Source: Chloroflexota bacterium
GTDB taxonomy: Bacteria; Chloroflexota; Anaerolineae; Caldilineales; Caldilineaceae
NCBI GenBank assembly: GCA_003577005.1
Contig: QEUW01000230.1
Span: 1 to 12,489, forward strand
Direction: 5' to 3'
DNA: 12,489 nt
The notes below the pieces were generated by a model. That model saw nothing but the letters and a program-made list of their open reading frames with translations. It did not search any database and had not been told where the DNA came from. A program made the position numbers and the translations under genes. Of this stretch, positions 6,066 through 12,477 are shown in pieces. How positions within the stretch are numbered: position 1 is the first letter of the stretch; every line of letters begins with the position of its first letter.

Positions 6066-7112
6066 ATGAGCGCCATCGAAACAACCAGAACAAGGTATAG
6101 AGCATCACCAAGTCAGCCGCAACGCAATCGCTGGCTGGTTTGGAGCACACGCCTACTGCTCGGCTTGTTAGTTTCCCTGATGGTCCTCGCCGGTATTGGC
6201 GGGACGTATCAGGCCATTGCCACGGCGCGTGATGAGCGGGCTTTCCCGCCGCCGGGCAAGCTCGTGGATGTCGGTGGCTACCGGTTGCATATCCACTGTA
6301 CGGGTCAAGCGTTGGCTGATAATCCTACGGTGATCTTGCTGGATGGGCTGCCGAGCATGTCGGCGATCTGGGCTAACGTGCAGCCGGATGTCGCCCAGAT
6401 CACGCGCGTCTGTGCCTATGATCGGGCCGGCGGTGGCTGGAGTGACCCCGGCCCCAAACCCCGTGACGCCCAGCAGATTGCCGGTGAACTCCACACGCTT
6501 CTCGCCCAGGCGGAAATTGCCGGCCCGTACGTGCTGGTGGGGCACTCGTTTGGTGGCCTCTATGCCCGTATGTACGCCGGCCTCTACACCGGCAAACTGG
6601 TGAAGCAGGCGACATTACGGCGGGCCTTCAAGCCCTATACACTCAGGAACGGCCAATCCACCGGCTATGGCTACGGGTGGGTCATCGGTAACTACGAAGG
6701 GCATCCTATTGCCGAGCACAACGGCGGGATCAATGGCTTTCACACCCAGGTGATGCGCCTGCCGGCGGACAAAGTCTACGCCGCTATCCTGACCAACATG
6801 GACAACCCGCCGGTTGACCCGGGCGATCTGGCTTTCACCATCGTGGCGATGGTGATCGGCAAACCCTATCAAGACCCGACTGCGATCACGCTGCCGGTGT
6901 CCACCCTTGCCGCCTATGAAGGTGTCTATCTGTTCAACGGGCAGCCTACTGTTGTCATCCGTCGCGAAGGTGGTCATCTCACCATGCAGATGGGCGGCCC
7001 GGCAACTGTGCTCAGACCTTTCTCGGCTAACGAGTTTTTTGCCGCAGGTATACCGCTGCGTATCAAGTTTGCCAAAAACAACACGGGCGAGGTGAATGAA
7101 CTGAAGTTCTAG
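6066..7112 (+). CDS. Chimeric hydrolase: N-terminal alpha/beta hydrolase half fused in frame to C-terminal beta-lactamase-family segment
   Basis: 348 residues from ATG 6066, chosen over an in-frame ATG at 6009 because AGGAAAG precedes it and the earlier start lies inside the 19-bp palindrome. Residues about 22-45 form a membrane anchor. Residues 50-172 are an alpha/beta hydrolase: YDRAGGGWSDPGP, then nucleophile S161 in GHSFGG. At L173-Y174 the sequence switches to the C-terminal part of a serine beta-lactamase/esterase-like protein: TGKLVKQATL, YGYGW (201-205), the H218-N-G220 box that replaces KTG, GINGFH and LTN. A C-terminal beta domain (about 280-348) of the kind appended to such enzymes follows. 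The alpha/beta hydrolase half lacks its cap, acid and histidine. The beta-lactamase half lacks SxxK and YxN. Neither active site is complete, so it is probably a deletion-born fusion, perhaps a pseudogene, though 348 codons remain open. Confidence 0.85.
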   Translation: MSAIETTRTRYRASPSQPQRNRWLVWSTRLLLGLLVSLMVLAGIGGTYQAIATARDERAFPPPGKLVDVGGYRLHIHCTGQALADNPTVILLDGLPSMSAIWANVQPDVAQITRVCAYDRAGGGWSDPGPKPRDAQQIAGELHTLLAQAEIAGPYVLVGHSFGGLYARMYAGLYTGKLVKQATLRRAFKPYTLRNGQSTGYGYGWVIGNYEGHPIAEHNGGINGFHTQVMRLPADKVYAAILTNMDNPPVDPGDLAFTIVAMVIGKPYQDPTAITLPVSTLAAYEGVYLFNGQPTVVIRREGGHLTMQMGGPATVLRPFSANEFFAAGIPLRIKFAKNNTGEVNELKF

Positions 7113-7195
7113 CTGGCGATTGACAAACATCGGCGGGTACGGCCAAATCAACGGATCGCTTGGGCTAACTGGCCTTCGGCCAGCGCCATATTTAC

Positions 7196-7376
7196 TTGGT
7201 AGTGATGGGAGATAATCTCACGCCGCTCCAGAGCAGACTGAGTTGAATGATCAAACTCACTATTCAGGCTTTTTTTACCATCACTCTGGGCGTACAAGTT
7301 TGACATCAAAATCGTCCAACATTATCTGATAAGACTCCCAGACTAGGGGTGTGAGATAATCTCACGTTACTACCAA
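7196..7376. mobile_element. Candidate MITE-like element with 26-bp imperfect terminal inverted repeats
   Basis: The outer arms 7196-7221 and 7351-7376 are inverted copies matching at 22 of 26 positions, each beginning TTGGTAGT on its outer side. Each arm contains an inner palindrome of GTGAGAT-A-ATCTCAC type (perfect at 7351-7365, one mismatch at 7207-7221). The interior of about 129 bp has no reading frame of note. No clear target-site duplication is visible. The two palindromes could alternatively be paired operator sites. Confidence 0.5.
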
Positions 7377-7439
7377 ATCTGTACTGCCTGACATTTCTGA
7401 ATTGAACCGGCCAATTGACAATCTCTCCTCGCGCTCCAC

Positions 7440-7506
7440 AATCAACCCCGAAATCCAACTTTCGATAGATGACGCTCCACCCGGTTGATGGCTATGCTAT
7501 TGACCG
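7440..7506 (+). repeat. 67-nt dispersed direct repeat, copy 2
   Basis: The partner of 4749-4815, in the same orientation and again shortly upstream of a plus-strand gene start (51 nt before the CPBP ATG). Both copies keep an open plus-strand frame ending DDAPPG-stop and a minus-strand frame beginning STGWSVI, so either a decayed coding tail or a shared leader element would explain it. Confidence 0.8.
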
Positions 7507-7557
7507 CGACGTAGCATGAGCCGGTTGCGCCCGGTCTCGATTAAGGGGAAATAGACA

Positions 7558-8367
7558 ATGACGGCTCATACGCAACCCACTCACCCATTCACGCCGACCA
7601 CACTCGTCAGACGCTATCCGCTCACCAGCTTTTTTGCCGCCTCTATTGGCATTGACTGGTTAATTTCGCTGTTAGCGATTTGGGATGCGACGCTCTTTAT
7701 CCCGATTGCGCTGGCGATGAGCTATGTCCCGGCGCTAGTGGCCTGGCTTGTCTTGCGCATGACCGGCTCGCAGGAGGAACGGCGAGCCTTTTGGCAGCGG
7801 CTGCGCACCTGGCGCGTGGGTCTACGCTGGTATCTGGTGGCGCTGCTGATCACGCCTGCCATTCACCTGGCCGCCCTCGGCATCGGGGTGCTCTTCTTTG
7901 ACGGGGAATTCCCTGTCCACTGGCAACGTTTCCCCCTCATGCTGGCGATCTTGCCCGTCAACCTGGGGGAAGAGATCGCCTGGCGCGGCTTTGCCCTGCC
8001 CCGGCTACAAAATCGTTTCAACGGGTTGGCTGCTTCGCTCATTCTCGGCGCGCTGTGGGCCGCGCTACACTTTGTGATCTGGACCATCGGCAACCCGAAC
8101 CCGCTGCCGGCGATCCTGTTGGCCACCGCGTGGGTTTTGAGCCTGTCGGTGATCATCACCTGGCTCTTCAACCGGACCCGCGGCAGTATACCGCTGGCGA
8201 CGATCCTGCACGCGGCGACGGACACGATGTTTATCGTGGTCTCGCCGTTGGCCGAGACCGGTATCTATCACACGGCGTGGGCACTGGTCTTGGCATTGAC
8301 GGCGCTGGTGGCATTGGTCTTGGTGCTGATAACGGGCGTGAACCTTGGCCACAAAAAGCGTTTATGA
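7558..8367 (+). CDS. CPBP-family intramembrane metalloprotease, second copy
   Basis: 269 residues with about seven or eight hydrophobic segments. Motifs are E138-E139 with R143 (EEIAWRG), H171 (ALHFVIW) and H218 with D222 (HAATD), where the usual asparagine of HxxxN is replaced by aspartate, a known variation in the family. It shares the EEI-WRG box with the gene at 1-873, but its termini and linkers differ, so it is a distant paralogue and not a recent duplicate. AGGGGAAA lies about 8 nt before the ATG. The downstream DUF2306 gene starts 139 bp later, with no coupling. Substrate and role are unknown. Confidence 0.92.
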   Translation: MTAHTQPTHPFTPTTLVRRYPLTSFFAASIGIDWLISLLAIWDATLFIPIALAMSYVPALVAWLVLRMTGSQEERRAFWQRLRTWRVGLRWYLVALLITPAIHLAALGIGVLFFDGEFPVHWQRFPLMLAILPVNLGEEIAWRGFALPRLQNRFNGLAASLILGALWAALHFVIWTIGNPNPLPAILLATAWVLSLSVIITWLFNRTRGSIPLATILHAATDTMFIVVSPLAETGIYHTAWALVLALTALVALVLVLITGVNLGHKKRL

Positions 8368-8506
8368 TGTTGCCCCCCTCAACCGGCTTATGATGGACAA
8401 ATATCAACCGCTCAATTTACCTTTGGACGAATGCCGCTGCGCCTGGTTGAGGGCTAGAATGTGGCCGAGCAGTGGAAATACGATTCTACCACATCAGGAG
8501 ACGGAG
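8368..8506. other. Gap between the CPBP and DUF2306 genes with a 9-bp inverted repeat
   Basis: CCCTCAACC at 8376-8384 and GGTTGAGGG at 8445-8453 are perfect complements 60 nt apart. The stretch is in frame with the following gene, but it lacks the hydrophobic character of that protein and is better read as leader. No sure promoter is seen. Confidence 0.4.
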
Positions 8507-9154
8507 ATGCGTTGGCTTTTGAGTATCGTTGTTGGGTTTCTCGCCCTGGTCGGGGTCGGAGCTTCTGTCTTTCATTACCTCGTGGAGCCGTACAACCCGG
8601 GTTTCCTGCACTATCCGGTGATTACGGCCTTGCATGTGATTCTGGGAGGTGTCTATCTGGCGTTGGCGCCGTTTCAGTTTGTCAAGCGGATCCGCACGCG
8701 CTGGCTTAGCTATCATCGCTGGGCTGGCCGGGCGTTGGTGACGATTGGGCTGGTGGTGGGAGTCACTGCGTTATTCATGGGGTTTGTGTTTCCCGCAGCC
8801 GGTTGGATCGAGAGCGTGGTGATCGGTGTATTTGGCACACTGTTTCTGGTCGCGCTTGTGCTGGGATTCGTCCACGTGCGCGCCGGGCGCATTGGGCTGC
8901 ACCGCGAGTGGATGCTCCGCGCCTTTGCAGTTGGACTCGCTATCGCTACCACGCGCCTGGTCGCGATCCCCGCCATCATCATCTTGGGCGAGGATGTAGA
9001 TGGTATCCTGCTCGTTCTCCTGCCGTTTGCAGTGGCATTCATCCTGCACGGCTTGCTGGCGGAGCTTTGGATCCACCGCACCCGCCGCCACAGCAAGCAT
9101 CCGATCAGGGCAGCCAGGTCCACCTGGCGCTCATTGCCCGTCAGACCCGGTTGA
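8507..9154 (+). CDS. DUF2306 family polytopic membrane protein
   Basis: 215 residues from ATG 8507, chosen because AGGAG (8496-8500) sits 6 nt upstream and the first membrane helix begins at once. The longer in-frame start at 8345 would overlap the CPBP gene and add 54 hydrophilic residues. Six or seven membrane helices can be seen. The family hallmark H70-R-W-x-G74-R75 (HRWAGR) after helix 2, and LHREWMLRAF (131-140) before helix 5, match DUF2306, a group of predicted inner-membrane proteins without assigned reaction whose paired histidines could bind haem or metal (inference). The last 25 residues are basic. No partner is obvious. Confidence 0.88.
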   Translation: MRWLLSIVVGFLALVGVGASVFHYLVEPYNPGFLHYPVITALHVILGGVYLALAPFQFVKRIRTRWLSYHRWAGRALVTIGLVVGVTALFMGFVFPAAGWIESVVIGVFGTLFLVALVLGFVHVRAGRIGLHREWMLRAFAVGLAIATTRLVAIPAIIILGEDVDGILLVLLPFAVAFILHGLLAELWIHRTRRHSKHPIRAARSTWRSLPVRPG

Positions 9155-9156
9155 GC

Positions 9157-9180
9157 GCGGGTGAGGCAGCGGGTGAGGCA
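9157..9180 (+). repeat. Two tandem copies of a 12-bp unit
   Basis: GCGGGTGAGGCA is repeated exactly twice, directly after the DUF2306 stop codon. It may be a small slippage duplication or a paired protein-binding site. Confidence 0.8.
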
Positions 9181-9278
9181 AAGGTTCGGCGTTGGAAGGT
9201 CGCTGTCTCAACTGGTCCGACGTAGCTACCGTGGCTGGGTGAGCCATCTCACTCATTCGCCGCCACGAGGAGAGAACA

Positions 9279-10364
9279 ATGAACACCCTCATACCAGCAA
9301 ACACGCACCCGTCATTTTGTCGAGGTGCGCCGCGTAACAATCGTCTCCTCACCTGGCTCAAACGGGGCGTGATGGGCTTGGCCGGCGCATTGGTTGGGCT
9401 TGCCGTGCTGGGGGCAACGTATCAGGTCATCGCAACCGCACGTGACAAACAAAACTATCCGCCGCCCGGCCAACTGATAGACGTGGGCGCGGGCGCCCTC
9501 CAGGTGCAGTTGCACCTCTTTTGCCAGGGTGAGGGCAGCCCCACGGTCATCCTGGAGCATGGCGGCGGGGGGAGCGCGCTGGGCTGGTTCCTAGTGCAGC
9601 CGGAAGTCGCCCGGAGCACACGGGTCTGCGCTTATGACCGGGCAGGGCTGGGCTGGAGCGATCCCGGCCCGGCGCCGCGCAGCGGGCAACAGATTGCCGT
9701 AGAGTTGCACACGCTGCTGCACAATGCCGACATCCCCGGTCCCTACGTGCTGGCTGGCTGGTCTTACGGTGGCTTGTTTGTCCGCGCCTATGCCGCACAA
9801 TACCCCGAAGAGGTGGCCGGCCTGGTGCTGCTCGACGCCACCCACCCCGATGTGTGGGTACGCACCCCGCAAGGGCAGGCGCAGTATCAACGTGATTCAC
9901 GGCTGTACACGGGGATACGGCTCCTGGCTCGTTTTGGTCTCTGGCGGCTCGTGCCGAACCCGTTCACCACCCCACCTGCCGGCATCTTCGCTCCGCAACA
10001 AGCGGCCCAGTGGCAGGCTGTGGGGAGCACGACGAAGTTCTGGGATACAGTCGCAGCGGAGTCACGCGCTATCCTCGATACGATGGCGCACGTACGCCAG
10101 GCCGGCAATCTAGGCGACCTGCCGTTGCTGGTCGTCACCGCGGGAAAAAACCAGGGGGCAGACGGCCAGTGGGCGGTCTATCAGGATGAACTCGCTATGC
10201 TCTCTTCCAATAGTATCCACACAGTAGTGGCTGGGGCGGGGCACGTCGATCTCTGGATCGACCCCGAATACAGCCGGATGAGCAGCGCCGCGATTCTGCA
10301 AGTGGTGACGGCGGTACGGAACGGCGCGCGGTTGGCCCCCAACTCATTGGCGGCAGGTTCATGA
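9279..10364 (+). CDS. Membrane-anchored alpha/beta hydrolase
   Basis: 361 residues. A basic N-terminus is followed by one membrane segment (about 30-50), so the enzyme likely faces outward. The domain shows the oxyanion loop HGGGG (about 94-98), the VCAYDRAGLGWSDPGP block, the nucleophile S162 in GWSYGG, an aspartate after strand 6 (D186, in LVLLDATHPD) and H322 (GAGHVDLW). The catalytic acid may be D186 or a residue after strand 7. Tryptophan in the nucleophile elbow, where histidine is common, is unusual. The substrate is probably an ester or amide, not determined. AGGAGAG precedes the ATG. The N-terminal 170 residues are clearly paralogous to the chimeric hydrolase at 6066, which shows what that gene has lost. 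The stop overlaps the next start. Confidence 0.92.
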   Translation: MNTLIPANTHPSFCRGAPRNNRLLTWLKRGVMGLAGALVGLAVLGATYQVIATARDKQNYPPPGQLIDVGAGALQVQLHLFCQGEGSPTVILEHGGGGSALGWFLVQPEVARSTRVCAYDRAGLGWSDPGPAPRSGQQIAVELHTLLHNADIPGPYVLAGWSYGGLFVRAYAAQYPEEVAGLVLLDATHPDVWVRTPQGQAQYQRDSRLYTGIRLLARFGLWRLVPNPFTTPPAGIFAPQQAAQWQAVGSTTKFWDTVAAESRAILDTMAHVRQAGNLGDLPLLVVTAGKNQGADGQWAVYQDELAMLSSNSIHTVVAGAGHVDLWIDPEYSRMSSAAILQVVTAVRNGARLAPNSLAAGS

Positions 10365-10573
10365 GCAACCCAATTGTTTACCAGATACGTATCAAAGACC
10401 ATCTCGGCGACGAGTGGGCGGAATGGTTCTCCCCACTTGTCATTCACAACGAACCCAGGGGCGACGCCACGCTCACCGGCCCCGTGCGCGACCAGGCCGA
10501 ACTGATAGGCTTTCTCGTCAAGATTCACAATCTCAACCTGGAACTCGTGGCCGTTCATCGGGTAATGGATTAG
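10361..10573 (+). CDS. Small conserved-type hypothetical protein coupled to the alpha/beta hydrolase
   Basis: 70 residues starting in an ATGA overlap with the hydrolase stop, so it is probably translationally coupled. The pattern YQIRIKDHLGDEWAEWF, then an acidic turn, TLTGPVRDQAELIGFLVKI, and a short final strand resembles a family of small proteins often found beside transporters or hydrolases in Chloroflexota and Actinomycetota. I recall that family but cannot name it. The fold is probably a beta-hairpin followed by a helix. The function is unknown. The stop codon (10571-10573) lies at the very start of the inverted-repeat element that follows, so an insertion may have altered the C-terminus. 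Confidence 0.8.
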   Translation: MSNPIVYQIRIKDHLGDEWAEWFSPLVIHNEPRGDATLTGPVRDQAELIGFLVKIHNLNLELVAVHRVMD

Positions 10574-10718
10574 AAGCTGCTTGAAAAGGGGAATTGCTGC
10601 CTTGGTGCGTTGCACGCAAAGCGTGCGAGGCACCTGAGGGGCTGGCTTCATTGAAAGGTGCAACGCACCTTGCAGGTGTATCGCACCGGCTGTCATCCCA
10701 CTTTTCAAACAGATTCTT
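10570..10718. mobile_element. Candidate palindromic (MITE-like) element enclosing three hairpins
   Basis: The outer imperfect inverted repeat pairs 10577-10591 with 10698-10712 (13 of 15; weaker pairing continues a few bases outward). Inside lie three hairpins built on GGTGC/GCACC: 10604-10634 (with inner GCACGC-AAA-GCGTGC), 10655-10671 (AAGGTGC-AAC-GCACCTT, perfect) and 10675-10687. Another GGTGCGTTGC follows at 10721-10730. It has no coding content. It resembles REP or MITE elements; no target duplication is seen. Confidence 0.55.
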
Positions 10719-10745
10719 AGGGTGCGTTGCTACCTGACTCACGAA

Positions 10746-10764
10746 CCCAGCGATGTTAGCTGGG
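10746..10764. other. Hairpin upstream of the NADH dehydrogenase gene
   Basis: CCCAGC (10746-10751) pairs with GCTGGG (10759-10764) around a 7-nt loop. It could be part of a terminator region for the hydrolase operon; no T-run follows. Confidence 0.45.
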
Positions 10765-10791
10765 AAATGCTCGTAACGCCTCCCTTCTTAG

Positions 10792-10816
10792 GTAAGCCAG
10801 CTTACGTTCTTTTTTA
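10792..10816 (+). terminator. Probable intrinsic terminator
   Basis: GTAAGC-CA-GCTTAC (10792-10805) is followed by GTTCTTTTTT. The stem is short and only moderately GC-rich with a 2-nt loop, so efficiency may be low. Its position between the hydrolase operon and the ndh promoter fits a terminator. Confidence 0.5.
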
Positions 10817-10871
10817 TGAAATACTTTATAATAATTATTGTGAGGATTTTCACAAGTGATAGGAGTAAGGT
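10803..10871 (+). promoter_or_regulatory. ndh promoter with a CRP/FNR-superfamily-type operator
   Basis: A consensus -10 box TATAAT lies at 10827-10832. The best -35 is poor (TTACGT, 10803-10808, 18-nt spacing). Just downstream, TTGTGA (10838-10843) and TCACAA (10850-10855) form a perfect dyad with 6-nt spacer, the arrangement TGTGA-N6-TCACA bound by CRP-like regulators. It covers the expected start of transcription near 10839, which favours repression. AGGAG at 10861-10865 is the ribosome binding site, 6 nt before the ATG. Confidence 0.65.
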
Positions 10872-12146
10872 ATGAAACGAGCGATCATCATCGGCGTCGG
10901 CTTTGGGGGGATCAATGCCGCCCGTGCGCTGGCCGGCCAGGGGCTGGATGTATTGCTCCTTGACCGCAACAACTACCATCTCTTCCAGCCGCTGCTCTAC
11001 CAGGTGGCGACTGCCGGGCTGGAGCAGGAGGCGATTGCCTTTCCCGTGCGCGCCCTCATTCGCGGGTGGGAGGGGGTACGCTTCCAGCGTACCGAGGTCA
11101 CCGGCATCGATCTGGCGCAGCGCCGGGTGCAAACGGCAAGCGGCGCCCACGAGTACGACTATCTCATCGTTGCCGCCGGCAGCGAGACCAACTATTTTGG
11201 CCTGGATCGAGTCCAACAGGCGGCTTACGATCTGAAACGGCTCAACGACGCGGCTGCATTGCGCAACCATGTCCTCACCCTGTTCGAGCGGGCTGCGCAC
11301 GAACGCGATGTTGAGAAACGGCAGGCCCTGCTCACTTTTGTCGTCGTGGGCGGCGGCCCAACCGGGGTGGAATTCGCCGGTGCGCTGGCCGAGCTATCGC
11401 GCCTGCTGTTGCGCAACGACTTTCCCGAACTGGACGGCGCCCAGGTTCGCATCATCCTGGCCGAAGCGGCGGACAGCCTGTTGCTGGCCATGCCCAAACG
11501 CTTGCAGGAGTATGCTCGGCGGCGGCTGGAGCGCATGGGGGTGGAGGTCCTTACTGGCGCTGTGGTCACCGATGCGACAGAGGGTCAGGTGCAGTTGAAA
11601 GATGGGCGCACCATTGCGGCCCATACGCTGCTCTGGTCGGCTGGGGTGCGTCCGGCAGGGCTGGCCGCGGCGCTCGATGTGCCCAAGGCGCGCGGCGGGC
11701 GGATCATCGTCCAGCCGGACCTGAGCTTGGCCGAGCACCCTGAGGTCTTTGTCATCGGCGACCTGGCCTACCTGGAGCAGGATGGCAAGCCACTGCCCAT
11801 GATGGCGCCGGTGGCGATCCAGATGGGGCAGTACGCCGGGCAGGCAATTGTGCGTCGGGAGCGTGGAGAGGCCGTGGCGCCGTTCCGCTACTTTGATAAA
11901 GGGTCAATGGCGACGATTGGGCGCAGCGCTGCCGTCGCCAACGCCTTTGGCGTCAAGCTATCGGGCTTCCCAGCCTGGGTTGCCTGGCTGGCGCTGCATC
12001 TCTACTATCTGATCGGCTTCCGCAACCGGCTGGTGGTGTTGCTCAACTGGGCATACGACTACTTCCTCTTCGAGCGCCAGATCCGGCTGATCACACACGA
12101 GCGCAAGGAGAGCGCCCCACCGATTGTGGAACACCGGCCGGCATGA
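10872..12146 (+). CDS. ndh: Type II NADH dehydrogenase (NADH:quinone oxidoreductase, FAD-dependent)
   Basis: 424 residues, normal for NDH-2, a single-subunit enzyme on the inner face of the membrane that passes electrons from NADH to quinone without pumping protons. The first Rossmann motif G8-V-G10-F-G-G13 binds FAD, with D31 at the end of strand 2. The family block DRNNYHLFQPLLYQVATAGL is at 31-50. The second motif GGGPTG (160-165) binds NADH; LLWSAGVRP (253-261) and VFVIGD (292-297) contact FAD. AIQMGQ (315-320) stands at the quinone-site motif AQxAxQ, in variant form. The C-terminal part (366-395) has amphipathic helices for membrane attachment. It has its own promoter and is probably monocistronic; the CRP-like site suggests control by carbon or redox state. 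Confidence 0.95.
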   Translation: MKRAIIIGVGFGGINAARALAGQGLDVLLLDRNNYHLFQPLLYQVATAGLEQEAIAFPVRALIRGWEGVRFQRTEVTGIDLAQRRVQTASGAHEYDYLIVAAGSETNYFGLDRVQQAAYDLKRLNDAAALRNHVLTLFERAAHERDVEKRQALLTFVVVGGGPTGVEFAGALAELSRLLLRNDFPELDGAQVRIILAEAADSLLLAMPKRLQEYARRRLERMGVEVLTGAVVTDATEGQVQLKDGRTIAAHTLLWSAGVRPAGLAAALDVPKARGGRIIVQPDLSLAEHPEVFVIGDLAYLEQDGKPLPMMAPVAIQMGQYAGQAIVRRERGEAVAPFRYFDKGSMATIGRSAAVANAFGVKLSGFPAWVAWLALHLYYLIGFRNRLVVLLNWAYDYFLFERQIRLITHERKESAPPIVEHRPA

Positions 12147-12201
12147 CCGGGGAGAAAACAAATAGATCGTCTTCCTGTGCAGGTGCGATACACGGCGCTA
12201 C

Positions 12202-12327
12202 CGCCGCAGTTAACCGTGGCGTGCGTCGCACGGGCCACAAACTGGCTGGTCATACAGGAGATCTGACGGCCCGTGCGACGCACGCCACTGCCCAACCACG
12301 GTTAAGTGTTGCGCTACCCCTGCGGCG
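12202..12327. repeat. Nested long inverted repeat downstream of ndh
   Basis: The inner 20-bp perfect arms are 12217-12236 and 12268-12287, with a 31-nt loop. Outside them, TTAACCGTGG (12210-12219) pairs with CCACGGTTAA (12296-12305), and CGCCGCAG (12202-12209) with CTGCGGCG (12320-12327), the right side being interrupted by short insertions. A T-rich run follows at 12332-12342. It could fold in ndh mRNA as a terminator, or be a palindromic mobile element. Confidence 0.8.
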
Positions 12328-12353
12328 AATCTTTTGATTTTCTCATTGACAGT

Positions 12354-12398
12354 TTGGCCTGTGGCCAATTTGACTTAAGTGTGTAGATAGGGTATTAT
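12354..12398 (+). promoter_or_regulatory. Strong sigma-70-type promoter preceded by a TTGGCC-TGT-GGCCAA dyad
   Basis: TTGACT (12370-12375) and TATTAT (12393-12398) are separated by exactly 17 nt. A second TTGACA is at 12346-12351. Between them lies the perfect 6-bp dyad TTGGCC-TGT-GGCCAA (12354-12368), ending just before the -35 box, a typical activator or repressor position. Transcription should start near 12405. Confidence 0.65.
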
Positions 12399-12403
12399 CT
12401 CTT

Positions 12404-12419
12404 TTACAAGATGTTGTAA
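12404..12419 (+). promoter_or_regulatory. Operator-like dyad TTACAA-GATG-TTGTAA at the predicted transcription start
   Basis: Perfect 6-bp arms with a 4-nt centre, placed 5 to 21 nt after the -10 box. It may be a repressor site or form a 5' hairpin in the RNA. Confidence 0.5.
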
Positions 12420-12475
12420 GTTCTTTTACGAGTATGCAGACCGGCCGCTCGGACTTTGCAACCGGGCGGTTTTTG
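12405..12475 (+). ncRNA. Candidate small RNA or attenuated leader, about 70 nt
   Basis: Bounded by the promoter at 12370-12398 and the terminator at 12445-12477. No start codon with ribosome binding site and useful frame is seen inside. It does not match an RNA family I recognise. It could equally be the leader of a gene beyond the window. Confidence 0.45.
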
Positions 12476-12477
12476 TT
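12445..12477 (+). terminator. Intrinsic terminator
   Basis: CCGCTCGG (12445-12452) pairs with CCGGGCGG (12462-12469) over 8 bp including one G-U pair, around a 9-nt loop. TTTTTGTT follows at once. This is the clearest rho-independent terminator in the window. Confidence 0.75.

Larger units (their letters stand above)
7113..7557. other. 445-bp intergenic region with a hairpin, a MITE-like element and a dispersed repeat
   Basis: No convincing gene is present. From left to right it holds a 6-bp hairpin CTGGCC-TTC-GGCCAG at 7169-7183, which could end the chimera's transcript but lacks a T-run; a 181-bp segment bounded by inverted repeats (7196-7376); copy 2 of the 67-nt repeat (7440-7506); and AGGGGAAATAGACA before the CPBP ATG as ribosome binding site. 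A short plus-strand frame ending QLSIDDAPPG-stop at 7488 parallels the one ending at 4797. Confidence 0.6.

Noticed and set aside
8376..8453. 9-bp inverted repeat flanking a 60-nt spacer before DUF2306 as a transposon remnant
   Set aside because: Arms are short and could arise by chance; no target duplication or other copies are visible in the window.
8345..8506. Longer start for the DUF2306 protein at ATG 8345
   Set aside because: It overlaps the CPBP gene and adds 54 hydrophilic residues not fitting the family; ATG 8507 has a good AGGAG and leads straight into the first membrane helix.
10835..10855. Resemblance of the ndh dyad to the lac operator (TTGTGAG)
   Set aside because: Only one half matches; the full symmetry with 6-nt spacer fits the CRP-type arrangement better.
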